A stretch of DNA of 64,000 nucleotides, taken from positions 26,568 through 90,567 of the forward strand of contig JAFIEL010000002.1 of NCBI GenBank assembly GCA_020832585.1, in the 5' to 3' direction. A model generated the notes under the pieces. That model was not told where the DNA came from. It searched no databases and saw only the letters and a program-made list of their open reading frames with translations. The position numbers were made by a program, and so were the translations under genes. Positions 19,953 to 29,162 of this stretch are shown here, piece by piece. This DNA is from Natronohydrobacter sp. GTDB taxonomy: Bacteria > Pseudomonadota > Alphaproteobacteria > Rhodobacterales > Rhodobacteraceae. Each line of letters begins with the position of its first letter. Position 1 is the stretch's first letter.

Positions 19953-20945
19953 TCAGAAGCCAGGGCAAGCGCAATCGAGATCGAGAAGCGCCTTCAACTC
20001 ATCATCCAGCGCCATCACGGTCAGTGTGGCCCCCACCATGTCCAGCGAGGTGAAGTAATTTCCGACATAGGGCCGCCAGACCTTCAGCCCCCGCGCTTCA
20101 ATCTGCTGCGCCATTCGGTCATACAGGACATAGAGTTCATTGACCGGCGTCGCCCCGAGGCCCGAGACCAGCACCGCGACCTCGGCACCTGCAGGCAGGT
20201 CGTGATCGTCAAGCACGATCCGCACCATGTCATCGGCCACATCATTGGCCCGGCCAAGCGCCTCGACCCGCACACCGGGTTCGCCGTGATGGCCGATGCC
20301 GACCTCCATCTTTCCGGGCTCGATCTGGAAATTCGGATGCCCGACTGCAGGCAGCGTGCATGGCCCCAAACCCACACCCACCGAACGGCAATTATCGATG
20401 GCCTTCTGTGCGGCCGCAATCACGCCCGCCAGATCGGCACCCTCTGCCGCCTTGGCCGCGCCTATTTTCCACATGAATATCTCACCAGCGACACCGCGTC
20501 GTTTTTCGCGTTCGTCCGGCGGGGCCGAGCAGACATCATCATTGGCAACCACGGTTTCCACTGTGATGTTGTCCTTGGTGGCCATCTTGCGGGCCATTTT
20601 CACATTCATGTTGTCGCCAGCATAATTGCCATACAACACCGCGACGCCCGCCCCGCCATCCGCCGCCCGGATCGCATCGTGAAAGGTCTTGGCCGTGGGC
20701 GAGGAAAACAGCTCGCCAACCGCGACCGCATCGAGCATGTTGCGCCCGGCATAGCCAATGAAGGCAGGTTCATGCCCGGACCCGCCGCCTGTGATGACGC
20801 CAACCCGACCCGGCGTCGCCGCCCAGTTCGACACGACCACGCGCGGATTATCCGGCGACAAATGCACCATGTCACGATGGGCGCGCACGAAACCGGCAAC
20901 GGTTTCATCGACGATATCATCGGGATTGTTGAAAAAACGTTGCAT
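19953..20945 (-). CDS. dhaK: Dihydroxyacetone kinase subunit DhaK-like (standalone)
   Basis: MQRFFNNPDDIVDETVAGF; GGGSGHEPAFIGYAG; VGIGHHGEPG. Confidence 0.9.
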   Translation of the reverse strand: MQRFFNNPDDIVDETVAGFVRAHRDMVHLSPDNPRVVVSNWAATPGRVGVITGGGSGHEPAFIGYAGRNMLDAVAVGELFSSPTAKTFHDAIRAADGGAGVAVLYGNYAGDNMNVKMARKMATKDNITVETVVANDDVCSAPPDEREKRRGVAGEIFMWKIGAAKAAEGADLAGVIAAAQKAIDNCRSVGVGLGPCTLPAVGHPNFQIEPGKMEVGIGHHGEPGVRVEALGRANDVADDMVRIVLDDHDLPAGAEVAVLVSGLGATPVNELYVLYDRMAQQIEARGLKVWRPYVGNYFTSLDMVGATLTVMALDDELKALLDLDCACPGF

Positions 20946-20955
20946 GTTTCTGTCC

Positions 20956-21723
20956 TTATTTGACTGTAAAGCCGCCATCGACGATCAGATCAGCCCCATT
21001 GATCATACCCGCCGCATCAGAGGCCAGAAACACCGCAGCCGCAGCGATTTCACAAGGTTCGGCGAAACGGCCGGTCGGGATCTGTGCCTTCATGGCCTCT
21101 CCTTTTGGACCGGCCCAGGCGGATTTGCCCAATTCGGTCAGAACCACAGTGGGCGAAACCGAATTGACCGTGATCCCATACTGTCCCCATTCCAGCGCAA
21201 GCGTCTTGGTCAGCCCGATTACACCGAATTTCGAGGCACAATAGGCAACATGCTGGTCAATCGCCACGCTACCTGCCTGCGAGGCAAGATTGATGATCCG
21301 CCCGGACCGCTGAGCGATCATCACACGGCCCACTTCCTGTGCGACCAGAAAGCTGCCGGTCAGATTGACATCCAGCGTGCGCTGCCATGCCTCAAACGAA
21401 ATATCCTCGGCTGGTGCCAGATCGACGATGCCCGCGCTGTTGACAAGAATATCGATGCGCCCAAACCCGGCGCGCACCTGTGCCACAGCCTTCGCGACCG
21501 AAGCCGGATCGGCGACGTTGCAGGCGCAGGCGATAGCATCCTGAAGTGCGGCAGCGCGCGCGGTCGCGGCCTCTGCATTCAGATCGACAACCGCAACGCG
21601 CACGCCCTTGGCCGCCAGCGCCCCGGCGATTGCCGCACCGATGCCCGAAGCCGCGCCCGTCACAAGCGCCGTCTTGCCCCGCAACGGAAAATCATAATCG
21701 AGAGTGTCTGGACCTGCTGTCAT
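20956..21723 (-). CDS. SDR family polyol/sugar alcohol dehydrogenase-like
   Basis: GKTALVTGAASGIGAAIAGAL; NSAGI; YCASKFGVIGLTKTLALEW; C-terminal INGADLIVDGGFTVK. Confidence 0.88.
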   Translation of the reverse strand: MTAGPDTLDYDFPLRGKTALVTGAASGIGAAIAGALAAKGVRVAVVDLNAEAATARAAALQDAIACACNVADPASVAKAVAQVRAGFGRIDILVNSAGIVDLAPAEDISFEAWQRTLDVNLTGSFLVAQEVGRVMIAQRSGRIINLASQAGSVAIDQHVAYCASKFGVIGLTKTLALEWGQYGITVNSVSPTVVLTELGKSAWAGPKGEAMKAQIPTGRFAEPCEIAAAAVFLASDAAGMINGADLIVDGGFTVK

Positions 21724-21750
21724 ACCGGGCCTCCTGTCATTGTCTGGTAC

Positions 21751-21785
21751 AGCCCGCCCGGCTGGCGATGCCAGCCGGGCGGGTT
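21751..21785 (-). terminator. GC-rich stem-loop downstream of sugar-binding protein gene
   Basis: CCCGCCCGGCTGGC-GAT-GCCAGCCGGGCGGG, 14-bp perfect stem between SBP stop (21797) and SDR start (21723). Confidence 0.65.
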
Positions 21786-21796
21786 GGCGCAGTGCA

Positions 21797-22783
21797 TTAC
21801 TGACGCATCTCCAGCAATGCGTCCACGTTTTCAAGCGTTACCGGCGTCCATGGCACGTTATATTGGGCATCCGCGCCACCGTTCCACGGCATGTCAGGAT
21901 ACTGTTCCCAGATGCTTGACATCGGCTCATACCCATCGATCACTGCGGCAAGCGCGACATCGAGCGCACCTTGCGCCTGCGCCGCACCATCTTGCAGGAT
22001 CGACGCCATGTCCCCGGCCTTCACCGCCAGCAGCGCATCCGTCACACCGTCAATCCCGGCAATGGCGAAATCTGCAACATCCAGACCGGCAGCACGGATC
22101 GCTTCAATCGCACCAAGCGCCATCTCGTCATTCTGGCCAATCACGCCTTTGATATTGTCGCCATGCCGCGTCAGCCAGTTTTCCATCAGCGTCTGCGCCT
22201 CGGCGCGCGACCAGTTGGCGGTCTGCTGCTCCAGCACTGTCACATTCGGACATTCGGCCAAAGCTTTCTGGTTGCCTTCCAGACGCTCGATCTGCGCCGA
22301 CTGGCCGATCGGGCCTTCGATGATCACGACGCCACCTTCGCAGCCGATCTGGTCAAGCACATAGCGCGCTTCCATATAACCCGATTCGACATCGTTCGAT
22401 CCGACATAGGACAACAACAGATCGCTGTTGACGCGTGTGTTCGACCCGACGACCGGAATGCCCGCGTCATGCGCAGCCTGAACAGCAGTGGCCCCGGCCT
22501 CGATGTCGATGGGAACAAAGATGATCGCATCGAAACCCTGCGTGATCATTGTCTCGAACTGTTCCTGCTGGACCAGCGCATCATAGCGCCCGTCGAAGAC
22601 AGTCACATTCACCTTGCCCTCGACAACGGCAGGATGCTGTGCCAGCGCGGCCGCCCAGAGCTGCATGAACTCTGCATTCAGGCCGTAGACCGCGGCACCG
22701 ACGCGCGGCACGTCCTGCGCCATTGCGGATGTGCTGCCCAGCAGTGCAGCGGCGATAGTCATGGTTCTCAGAAGTTTCGTCAT
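21797..22783 (-). CDS. Sugar ABC transporter periplasmic-binding protein
   Basis: Signal peptide MTKLLRTMTIAAALLGSTSAMAQ; peripla_BP_4 motifs DAIIFVPIDIEAG and VIGQNDEMALGAIEAI. Confidence 0.9.
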   Translation of the reverse strand: MTKLLRTMTIAAALLGSTSAMAQDVPRVGAAVYGLNAEFMQLWAAALAQHPAVVEGKVNVTVFDGRYDALVQQEQFETMITQGFDAIIFVPIDIEAGATAVQAAHDAGIPVVGSNTRVNSDLLLSYVGSNDVESGYMEARYVLDQIGCEGGVVIIEGPIGQSAQIERLEGNQKALAECPNVTVLEQQTANWSRAEAQTLMENWLTRHGDNIKGVIGQNDEMALGAIEAIRAAGLDVADFAIAGIDGVTDALLAVKAGDMASILQDGAAQAQGALDVALAAVIDGYEPMSSIWEQYPDMPWNGGADAQYNVPWTPVTLENVDALLEMRQ

Positions 22784-22823
22784 CGTGCGTGTCCTCCCTT
22801 GGATTTGGCACAGTTTCTCTGTC

Positions 22824-22843
22824 CACCCACATGCAAGTGGGTG
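22824..22843 (-). other. Intergenic stem-loop CACCCAC-ATGCAA-GTGGGTG between permease and SBP genes
   Basis: 7-bp perfect stem, 6-nt loop. Confidence 0.5.
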
Positions 22844-22868
22844 CCAGAACTCTTGAAGGGCTCAGATG

Positions 22869-23861
22869 TCAGGCGTGCTTGTGACGCGCCTGATCCAGCA
22901 TCACGGCTGCCACGATCAGCATCCCCTTGATGACCTGCTGGTAGTAGGATTCCACCCCCATCAGATCGAGCCCGTTATTCACAACCGAAATCAGCAATGC
23001 CCCGATCAATGTCCCGGTGACGCGCCCTACCCCGCCCGAAAGCGACGTGCCGCCGATCACCACTGCCGCGATGGCATCAAGCTCATAGGCGACCCCGGCC
23101 TGCGGCAGCGCCGAGCCCGTCCGCGCAGCCAGCACCATTCCCGCGAGGCCGGCCAGCGCACCTGATATGACATAGACCACCATGCGGACGCGTTTGACAT
23201 TGATCCCCGACACCCGCGCTGCATGCGGGTTGCCCCCGGCCGCATAGACATGACGGCCAAAACGGGAGGATGACAGGACGAAATAGGCCAGCACGAAGAC
23301 CAGTGCGAATAGGGCGATGGGCATGGGAACCCCGAACAGGTCGCCCGTGCCGATGAAGCGGTATTCCGGCGTCAGTGACGGAACCGGACGCCCCCCGGAA
23401 TAGAGCAGGGTCAGACCGCGGGCCGCCGACAACATGCCAAGTGTCGTCACGAATGCCGGAACGTTGAAATAGGCCACCAGAATCCCGTTGATCCAGCCCG
23501 CGGCCATGCCCACAAGGATGCCGACAGCGAAAGCGATATAGAACGCATATGGTGCCCCCGCGACGGCCGCAGTACTGGAGGTGGTGGCCATTGACGCTGA
23601 CACAACCCCGGCCAAGGCCACGACCGATCCAACTGACAGGTCAATGCCGCGCGTCAGGATCACGAAGGTCATGCCAATGGCAAGGATCCCGTTGATCGAG
23701 GCCTGGCGCAGCACATTGATGATGTTGCGCTGGGTCAGGAAAAACTCATTGACCACCGACAACGCGACACAGACCAGCAAAAGCGCGATCAGGATGCCGT
23801 ATTTCTGGCCATATTGCACGGCCATGGTCTTGATGTCGCGATCCGCTGCAGTGGTGTTCAT
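22869..23861 (-). CDS. Sugar ABC transporter permease (RbsC-like)
   Basis: TFVILTRGIDLSVGSVVALAG; IAAVVIGGTSLSGGVGRVTGTLIGA. Confidence 0.92.
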   Translation of the reverse strand: MNTTAADRDIKTMAVQYGQKYGILIALLLVCVALSVVNEFFLTQRNIINVLRQASINGILAIGMTFVILTRGIDLSVGSVVALAGVVSASMATTSSTAAVAGAPYAFYIAFAVGILVGMAAGWINGILVAYFNVPAFVTTLGMLSAARGLTLLYSGGRPVPSLTPEYRFIGTGDLFGVPMPIALFALVFVLAYFVLSSSRFGRHVYAAGGNPHAARVSGINVKRVRMVVYVISGALAGLAGMVLAARTGSALPQAGVAYELDAIAAVVIGGTSLSGGVGRVTGTLIGALLISVVNNGLDLMGVESYYQQVIKGMLIVAAVMLDQARHKHA

Positions 23862-23888
23862 TCCCCAAGTCTCCTTTCGCGGCGCGGG

Positions 23889-25370
23889 TTACGCGGCCAG
23901 ATTCAGCAAAGCGGCGGCAGACAGTTCCGAACGCCCGACTTCGCCACTGATGCGCCCGTCGCGCAGCACGATCACGCGGTCGGCCATGCCCAGCACCTCG
24001 TCCGTTTCCGAACTGATCATGATCACGGCCCCACCGCCTTGGGCGAATTCCGACATCACCCGGTAGATTTCACGCTTGGCGCCCACATCCACCCCGCGTG
24101 TCGGTTCATCCAGCAACAGGATATGCGGACGGGTCAGAAACCATTTGCCAAGCACCACTTTCTGCTGATTGCCCCCGGACAGCCCCGAGACATCCAGCCG
24201 GTCGGTCGGTGTCTTGATCCCGAAAGCTTCGATCATCTGGCGCGCGGCGCTGGCTTCGCGCTTGCGGCTCATCAACCCGGCGCGCGACAGGTCTTCCAGT
24301 CGCGCCATGCAGATATTGTCGCGTACATCGGCCATCAGGTTCAGACCCGAGCCCTTGCGATCCTCGGTCACGAAGGCCAGTCCTGCGTCAATCGCCTGTT
24401 TTGGCGCAGCAAGGGAAACACGCTTGCCCATCAAGGTGATCTCGCCACCTTCGTCAGGTAGCAGACCGAAAAGGCGCTCGAAAATCTCGCTACGCCCCGA
24501 GCCCATCAACCCGTAGAAAGCCAGGATTTCGCCACGCCTCAGATCGAAACTCACATCACGCACGAAACCGGCGGAATTCAGCCCTGTGACTGTCATCACC
24601 GTCTCGTCGGTCGGGGTATTGGTCTTGGCGAATTCCTCGGTCAGCGGGCGGCCCACGATCATCTCGATCAGGCGCTCGCGCGAGACATCTGCCATCGCGC
24701 CGCTTTGAACGAAGCGCCCATCGCGAAACACTGTGTATCTGTCAGCAATTCCGAAAATCTCGGACAGGCGGTGGGTGACATAGATGATGCCCTTGCCCTG
24801 CGCCTTCAGTCGCGCAATCGCCGCAAAAAGCTCATCAGCCTGCGCTTCGCCCAAGGCGCTTGTCGGCTCATCCATGATGATGATCTCGGCGTTGTAGGAC
24901 AGCGCCTTTGCGATCTCGACAAGCTGCAATTCCGCGACGGTCAGATCCATCATCAGGCTGCGGGCAGAAATGCGGAAATGCAGATCGTCAAGTAATGCCT
25001 GGGCGTCACGGTTCATCTTGCGGAAATCAACCCGCCCGAAGCGCCCGACAGGTTCCCGGCCCAGATAGATATTCTCGGCAACGCTCATCGCCGGAACCGG
25101 GCTCAGCTCTTGCTCGATAATCGAGATGCCCGCCGTCAACGCATCGGAGGGACGTGAGAAAACAGCGGCCTTCCCCATCACATTGACCGTGCCATTGTCG
25201 CGCTGCTCAATCCCCATGACGATTTTCAGAAATGTCGATTTACCCGCGCCATTGCCCCCGCAAAGCGCATGGACCGAGCCGGGCATCAGCGTGAACTGAC
25301 CGTCCGACAGCGCTGCAACGCCCCCGAAACTCTTGGTCAGACCACGCACCTCCAGTAGCGGCTGGGTCAT
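23889..25370 (-). CDS. Sugar ABC transporter ATP-binding protein (RbsA-like, two ABC domains)
   Basis: MTQPLLEVRGLTKSFGGVAAL; GGNGAGKSTFLK; SGGNQQKVVLGKW; LLLDEPTRGVDVGAK. Confidence 0.93.
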   Translation of the reverse strand: MTQPLLEVRGLTKSFGGVAALSDGQFTLMPGSVHALCGGNGAGKSTFLKIVMGIEQRDNGTVNVMGKAAVFSRPSDALTAGISIIEQELSPVPAMSVAENIYLGREPVGRFGRVDFRKMNRDAQALLDDLHFRISARSLMMDLTVAELQLVEIAKALSYNAEIIIMDEPTSALGEAQADELFAAIARLKAQGKGIIYVTHRLSEIFGIADRYTVFRDGRFVQSGAMADVSRERLIEMIVGRPLTEEFAKTNTPTDETVMTVTGLNSAGFVRDVSFDLRRGEILAFYGLMGSGRSEIFERLFGLLPDEGGEITLMGKRVSLAAPKQAIDAGLAFVTEDRKGSGLNLMADVRDNICMARLEDLSRAGLMSRKREASAARQMIEAFGIKTPTDRLDVSGLSGGNQQKVVLGKWFLTRPHILLLDEPTRGVDVGAKREIYRVMSEFAQGGGAVIMISSETDEVLGMADRVIVLRDGRISGEVGRSELSAAALLNLAA

Positions 25371-25426
25371 CGTCTCCTCCTCGATCCTCCGTCCCGCTAC
25401 AGGATGTATCAATCTGCCTTCATATG

Positions 25427-25441
25427 TCAAATATTATTTGA
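25427..25441. promoter_or_regulatory. 15-bp palindrome TCAAATATTATTTGA upstream of the rbsA-dha operon
   Basis: Seven complementary pairs around a central T, in an AT-rich leader about 57 bp upstream of the rbsA-like start. Confidence 0.5.
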
Positions 25442-25718
25442 ATAATGTTATTTTATCTATTTTTATTATTATATTTCATTGGTTTGCATATTATACAATT
25501 TCCGATTTCAATCGCAATCACAACATTGCCCGGTCACAGGCATGTATCGTGGGGAAGACTCGGAAGTGGTTGGGAAGCAGGAAACCCGGCACCCCTGCAT
25601 GCTGATCGCGCCAGCCTTGCGGATCGCTTGTCGGTCAGCGGCGCTGCCGGTCCAGCCCGCATCGGCCCAGGCGACACAGCGCCTGCCGCGATCAGTCAAG
25701 ATCGCGCCGATATGCTGG

Positions 25719-26648
25719 CTATTTCAGATCCTGTGCGCCCGTATCGATGAAAGGGGCCCAGAATGCCACGCTCTCGGCGATCTGTGCAATCACTGCACGG
25801 TCATCAGGTTCGCGTTCCTTGAAGCTCAGCTCAAGGCAGATTTCGTTGTCCAGCGCACCACCTTCGGCAAGCGCCGCCATCAACGGTTCGGGCTGGACGC
25901 GCCCGCGTGCATTGTGTTGCGCCGTGAAGGGGCGATGCCCGCCCTTGTCCATCATCGACTGCTTGATGTGAATGATCGGGCTGACCGCAGGCACAGCACG
26001 GGCCCAGGCATAAGGGTCCGTATCCGCAGGATCAGGGCTGGTGACATCCCCGTGGTCGATATCTGCCATCATCCACATCGGCAAGGCCATCGCGGTTGCT
26101 GACAGCCGATCCTGCAAGGCCAGGCTCGAGGCGATCGTTTCGCCGAATTCGCGGCCAATGCTCATCGGCTCCCAGAACAGAAAGGACAGGCCCGCCGAGT
26201 TTGCGTGTTCCGCAACTTCAGCCCAGCACGCGATCGCCACATCGATCAAGGCCTCGCGTCGCGCCAGATCGTCGAAATCGCGATAAGTGAAGATCGCAAA
26301 CTGCGTGCCGATGCTCTTGCCGCCCAACTCGGCAATGATATCGGCAAAGGTCTTGAACCATTCCACATGATATCGTCGCACATCGGCATCGGGATGGCCG
26401 AAGTGATTGAGCCTGCCATAAGGTCCGGTCATCCCCGAAGTGATCCGCACCCCGGTCTGGTTCAGGGCCTGGGCCATCTGCCGGGTCAGACGCCGCACAA
26501 CCGGAGCAGGCCAGGACGGATTGATGAACTCATGGGTCAGTTGCAGGTCACGGATGCGCAAATCGCGCGCCACGGTCTGGATCAGGTCATCGGGTTGCGC
26601 AAAGCGATTGACCAGAGGATTGGTGTTCAACGACAGCGTCAGTGCCAT
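25719..26648 (-). CDS. eryC: TIM-barrel sugar-phosphate isomerase (EryC-like)
   Basis: MALTLSLNTNPLVNRF...GPYGRLNHFGHPD...FLFWEPMSIGREFGET...MMADIDHGD; xylose-isomerase-like barrel adjacent to an EryB/GlpD-like gene. Confidence 0.68.
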   Translation of the reverse strand: MALTLSLNTNPLVNRFAQPDDLIQTVARDLRIRDLQLTHEFINPSWPAPVVRRLTRQMAQALNQTGVRITSGMTGPYGRLNHFGHPDADVRRYHVEWFKTFADIIAELGGKSIGTQFAIFTYRDFDDLARREALIDVAIACWAEVAEHANSAGLSFLFWEPMSIGREFGETIASSLALQDRLSATAMALPMWMMADIDHGDVTSPDPADTDPYAWARAVPAVSPIIHIKQSMMDKGGHRPFTAQHNARGRVQPEPLMAALAEGGALDNEICLELSFKEREPDDRAVIAQIAESVAFWAPFIDTGAQDLK

Positions 26649-26650
26649 GG

Positions 26651-28162
26651 TCACGCCGCCTGTGCCAAAGTGCGCTCGAACCAGTCCGCAAAGGCGGCTT
26701 GCTCCTGCGCGCTCAGATGCAGCCGGTGCTTGGTGCGCCGCCACAGGATATCCTCGGCGCTGAGCGCCCATTCATGCGCGACCAGATAGCGCACTTCCGC
26801 CTCATAGAGCAGGCCGCCGAAATGGCGCCCAAGCCCGGCCGTATCCTGTGCGCCATTGACCAGCTTGCGAAGGCGGGTGCCATAAAGCCGCGCATAATGC
26901 TCGCGCAGGGGGCGGGGCATCCAAGGATATTCCGCTTTCAGCGCGGCATGAAACAGATCGAAATCAGCCTGCGGCATGTCTCCTCCCGGCAGCGGTGCGG
27001 CGCGTGTCCAGACCTTGCCCATGTCAGGAAAAAACCGCGAAATGCGGTTCAAACCGCGCTCGGCCAATTCGCGATAGGTCGTGATCTTGCCACCAAAGAT
27101 ATTCAGTATCGGCGCACCACCCGTCTCGTCGATGTCGAATACATAATCCCGCGTGACAGCCGAAGGGTTGCCCTGACCGTCATCGAACAGCGGCCGCACC
27201 CCGGCAAAGCTCTCGACAACATCTGCCCGCGTCAGTTGTTCCTTGAAATAGCGGTTCACGGCGGACAGCAGATAGTCGATTTCCGACTCGTCTGGCGCCA
27301 CATCCTCGGTGCGACCGTCATAGGCGATATCCGTTGTGCCGATCAGCGCCTTGTCGCCTTCGTAGGGATTTATGAAAATCACCCGCTTGTCATTGTTCTG
27401 CACCAGATAAGCATTCTGCCCGGTCCAGAATTTCGGCACGATGATGTGTGAACCCTTCACCAACCGCACATTGCGGGCCGAATTTGACCCTGCCACGCGC
27501 GTGATCACGTCACTGACCCAAGGCCCGGCGGCATTGACCAGCATCCGTGCCATGAATTCACGGGTCTCGCCGGTCACAGTGCTGCGTGTGGTTACGCGCC
27601 AGAATGCACCGTCACGTCGGGCAGACATGCAGGCTGTGCGGGTCAGAACCTGCGCCCCGCGTTCGGCTGCATCCAGTGCATTCAGGATCACAAGCCGCGC
27701 ATCGTCGACCCAGCAATCGGAATATTCGAAACCGCGCGCATACTTGTCCAGCAAGGCCGCGCCTTCTGGTGCCGTGCGCAGGTCAAGCACGCGCGTTCCA
27801 GGCAGTTTTCTGCGCCCACCCAGATGATCATACAGAAACAGCCCCAACCGCACCAACCACGCAGGCCGGTCTTCGGGGGAATGGGGCAAGACGAAGCGCA
27901 TCGGCCAGATGATATGCGGGGCCGCATTCATCAGCACCTCTCGCTCGATCAGCGCCTCGCGCACCAGCCGGAATTCGTAATATTCAAGATAGCGCAGCCC
28001 GCCATGCACCAGCTTTCCGGAACGCGACGATGTGCCTTCGGCCAGATCATCCTTCTCGCACAGCACAACACTAAGGCCACGGCCAGCCGCATCACGGGCA
28101 ATCCCTGCCCCGTTGATGCCGCCTCCGATCACAAACAGATCAACCATGTTCTGTTCTGGCAT
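26651..28162 (-). CDS. eryB: FAD-dependent glycerol-3-phosphate dehydrogenase family protein (EryB/GlpD-like)
   Basis: VDLFVIGGGINGAGIARDAAGRGLSVVLCEKDDLAEGTSSRSGKLVHGGLRYLE; FGGKITTYRELAE. Confidence 0.85.
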   Translation of the reverse strand: MPEQNMVDLFVIGGGINGAGIARDAAGRGLSVVLCEKDDLAEGTSSRSGKLVHGGLRYLEYYEFRLVREALIEREVLMNAAPHIIWPMRFVLPHSPEDRPAWLVRLGLFLYDHLGGRRKLPGTRVLDLRTAPEGAALLDKYARGFEYSDCWVDDARLVILNALDAAERGAQVLTRTACMSARRDGAFWRVTTRSTVTGETREFMARMLVNAAGPWVSDVITRVAGSNSARNVRLVKGSHIIVPKFWTGQNAYLVQNNDKRVIFINPYEGDKALIGTTDIAYDGRTEDVAPDESEIDYLLSAVNRYFKEQLTRADVVESFAGVRPLFDDGQGNPSAVTRDYVFDIDETGGAPILNIFGGKITTYRELAERGLNRISRFFPDMGKVWTRAAPLPGGDMPQADFDLFHAALKAEYPWMPRPLREHYARLYGTRLRKLVNGAQDTAGLGRHFGGLLYEAEVRYLVAHEWALSAEDILWRRTKHRLHLSAQEQAAFADWFERTLAQAA

Positions 28163-28258
28163 GTGTTCACTTCCCATCAAGGGGCGACTGCGCTTTGTGC
28201 GCCATCGCCGCGCCCAGCGTTTTCTGCTCTGATTTTACCACAGTTTCAAGTTCTCAGT

Positions 28259-28272
28259 TGTATTTTATTACA
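28259..28272. promoter_or_regulatory. Candidate SorC/EryD-type operator TGTATTTTATTACA
   Basis: TGTA/TACA arms in the leader upstream of the eryB-like gene; resembles 40706-40719. Confidence 0.35.
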
Positions 28273-28286
28273 GTAGCAGATATTTA

Positions 28287-29162
28287 TTACACATCTAGAG
28301 CGGCATCAGACACCCCATCCGACCATTGAAATGCCGTCAGGTAATGGTCCGGCACTGCTCCTTGCTGCGCACATAGGTTTTCCAATGCGTCAGGCGCCAG
28401 CCCGGAATGCAGCCCTGTCCCTGTAACTAACGCAGTCGCCATGCCCGCATCACGCCCGCCGCGCACATCATGCGCCGGACTGTCTCCGATACATAGCACG
28501 CGCGCCGGATCGGCCTGTCCAAGATGCCGCAACGCGACCTGATAGATCAGCGGCCATGGCTTGCCGATATAGCGCACCGGACCGCCAAGTTCAGCGTAGA
28601 GGGCTGCAATCGCGCCCGCGCCGAAATATCGCGCACCGCCGGACAGCATTTCAAGATCAGGATTGGTGCAATAGGCCGGAACACCGCGCTGCGCCGGGGC
28701 CAGAAGTCGTTCACGATACCACTCTAGCGCCAGTTGGTCGCCCTGACTGCCCGCAATCACGATCACCGCCGCCTTGTCCGGTTGCGACACCTGCACCAGA
28801 TCAAGCCCATCGATTGCCGAGATATCGCCATCACGGGCATGCAGCCAGACCGGGCTTCCAGCCGCGATGCGACCAGAGGCCAGATCATCAGCAATCTGGC
28901 GAAACGCCACTTCACCTGAAGACAGGACGCCGCGCGTGCCTTCGACAGCGAAGCCAAATTGCCCGAGACGTGCCATATTGGGCGCGGAACGCTTGCCCGA
29001 ATTGGACAGCATCAGAACGGGCTTGCCCGTTGCCACGAGTGCAGCAAGAGCCGCAGGTGCAGCGGGATAGGCACCTTGGCCATCAAGCAACACACCGAAC
29101 TGATCCACAAGAAAGGCGTCGTAGCGTCCGGCAAGCGCCATCAATGTCGTCCAGTCACCCAT
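28287..29162 (-). CDS. HAD-superfamily IIA hydrolase (NagD-like phosphatase)
   Basis: YDAFLVDQFGVLLDG; VLMLSNSGKRS; IGKPWPLIYQVAL; VLCIGDSPAHDVRGGRDAGM. Confidence 0.85.
   Translation of the reverse strand: MGDWTTLMALAGRYDAFLVDQFGVLLDGQGAYPAAPAALAALVATGKPVLMLSNSGKRSAPNMARLGQFGFAVEGTRGVLSSGEVAFRQIADDLASGRIAAGSPVWLHARDGDISAIDGLDLVQVSQPDKAAVIVIAGSQGDQLALEWYRERLLAPAQRGVPAYCTNPDLEMLSGGARYFGAGAIAALYAELGGPVRYIGKPWPLIYQVALRHLGQADPARVLCIGDSPAHDVRGGRDAGMATALVTGTGLHSGLAPDALENLCAQQGAVPDHYLTAFQWSDGVSDAALDV

Noticed and set aside
19242-20963. 573-aa plus-strand ORF opposite dhaL/dhaK
   Set aside because: Lies exactly antisense to well-supported DhaL/DhaK genes; His/Arg/Gln-rich low-similarity composition typical of GC-rich shadow ORFs.
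20758-22152. 464-aa plus-strand ORF opposite SDR/SBP
   Set aside because: Shadow ORF antisense to recognised SDR and sugar-binding protein.
25430-25510. AT-rich island as an insertion boundary or mobile-element scar
   Set aside because: No terminal repeats or transposase; position fits a promoter/leader of the rbsA operon.
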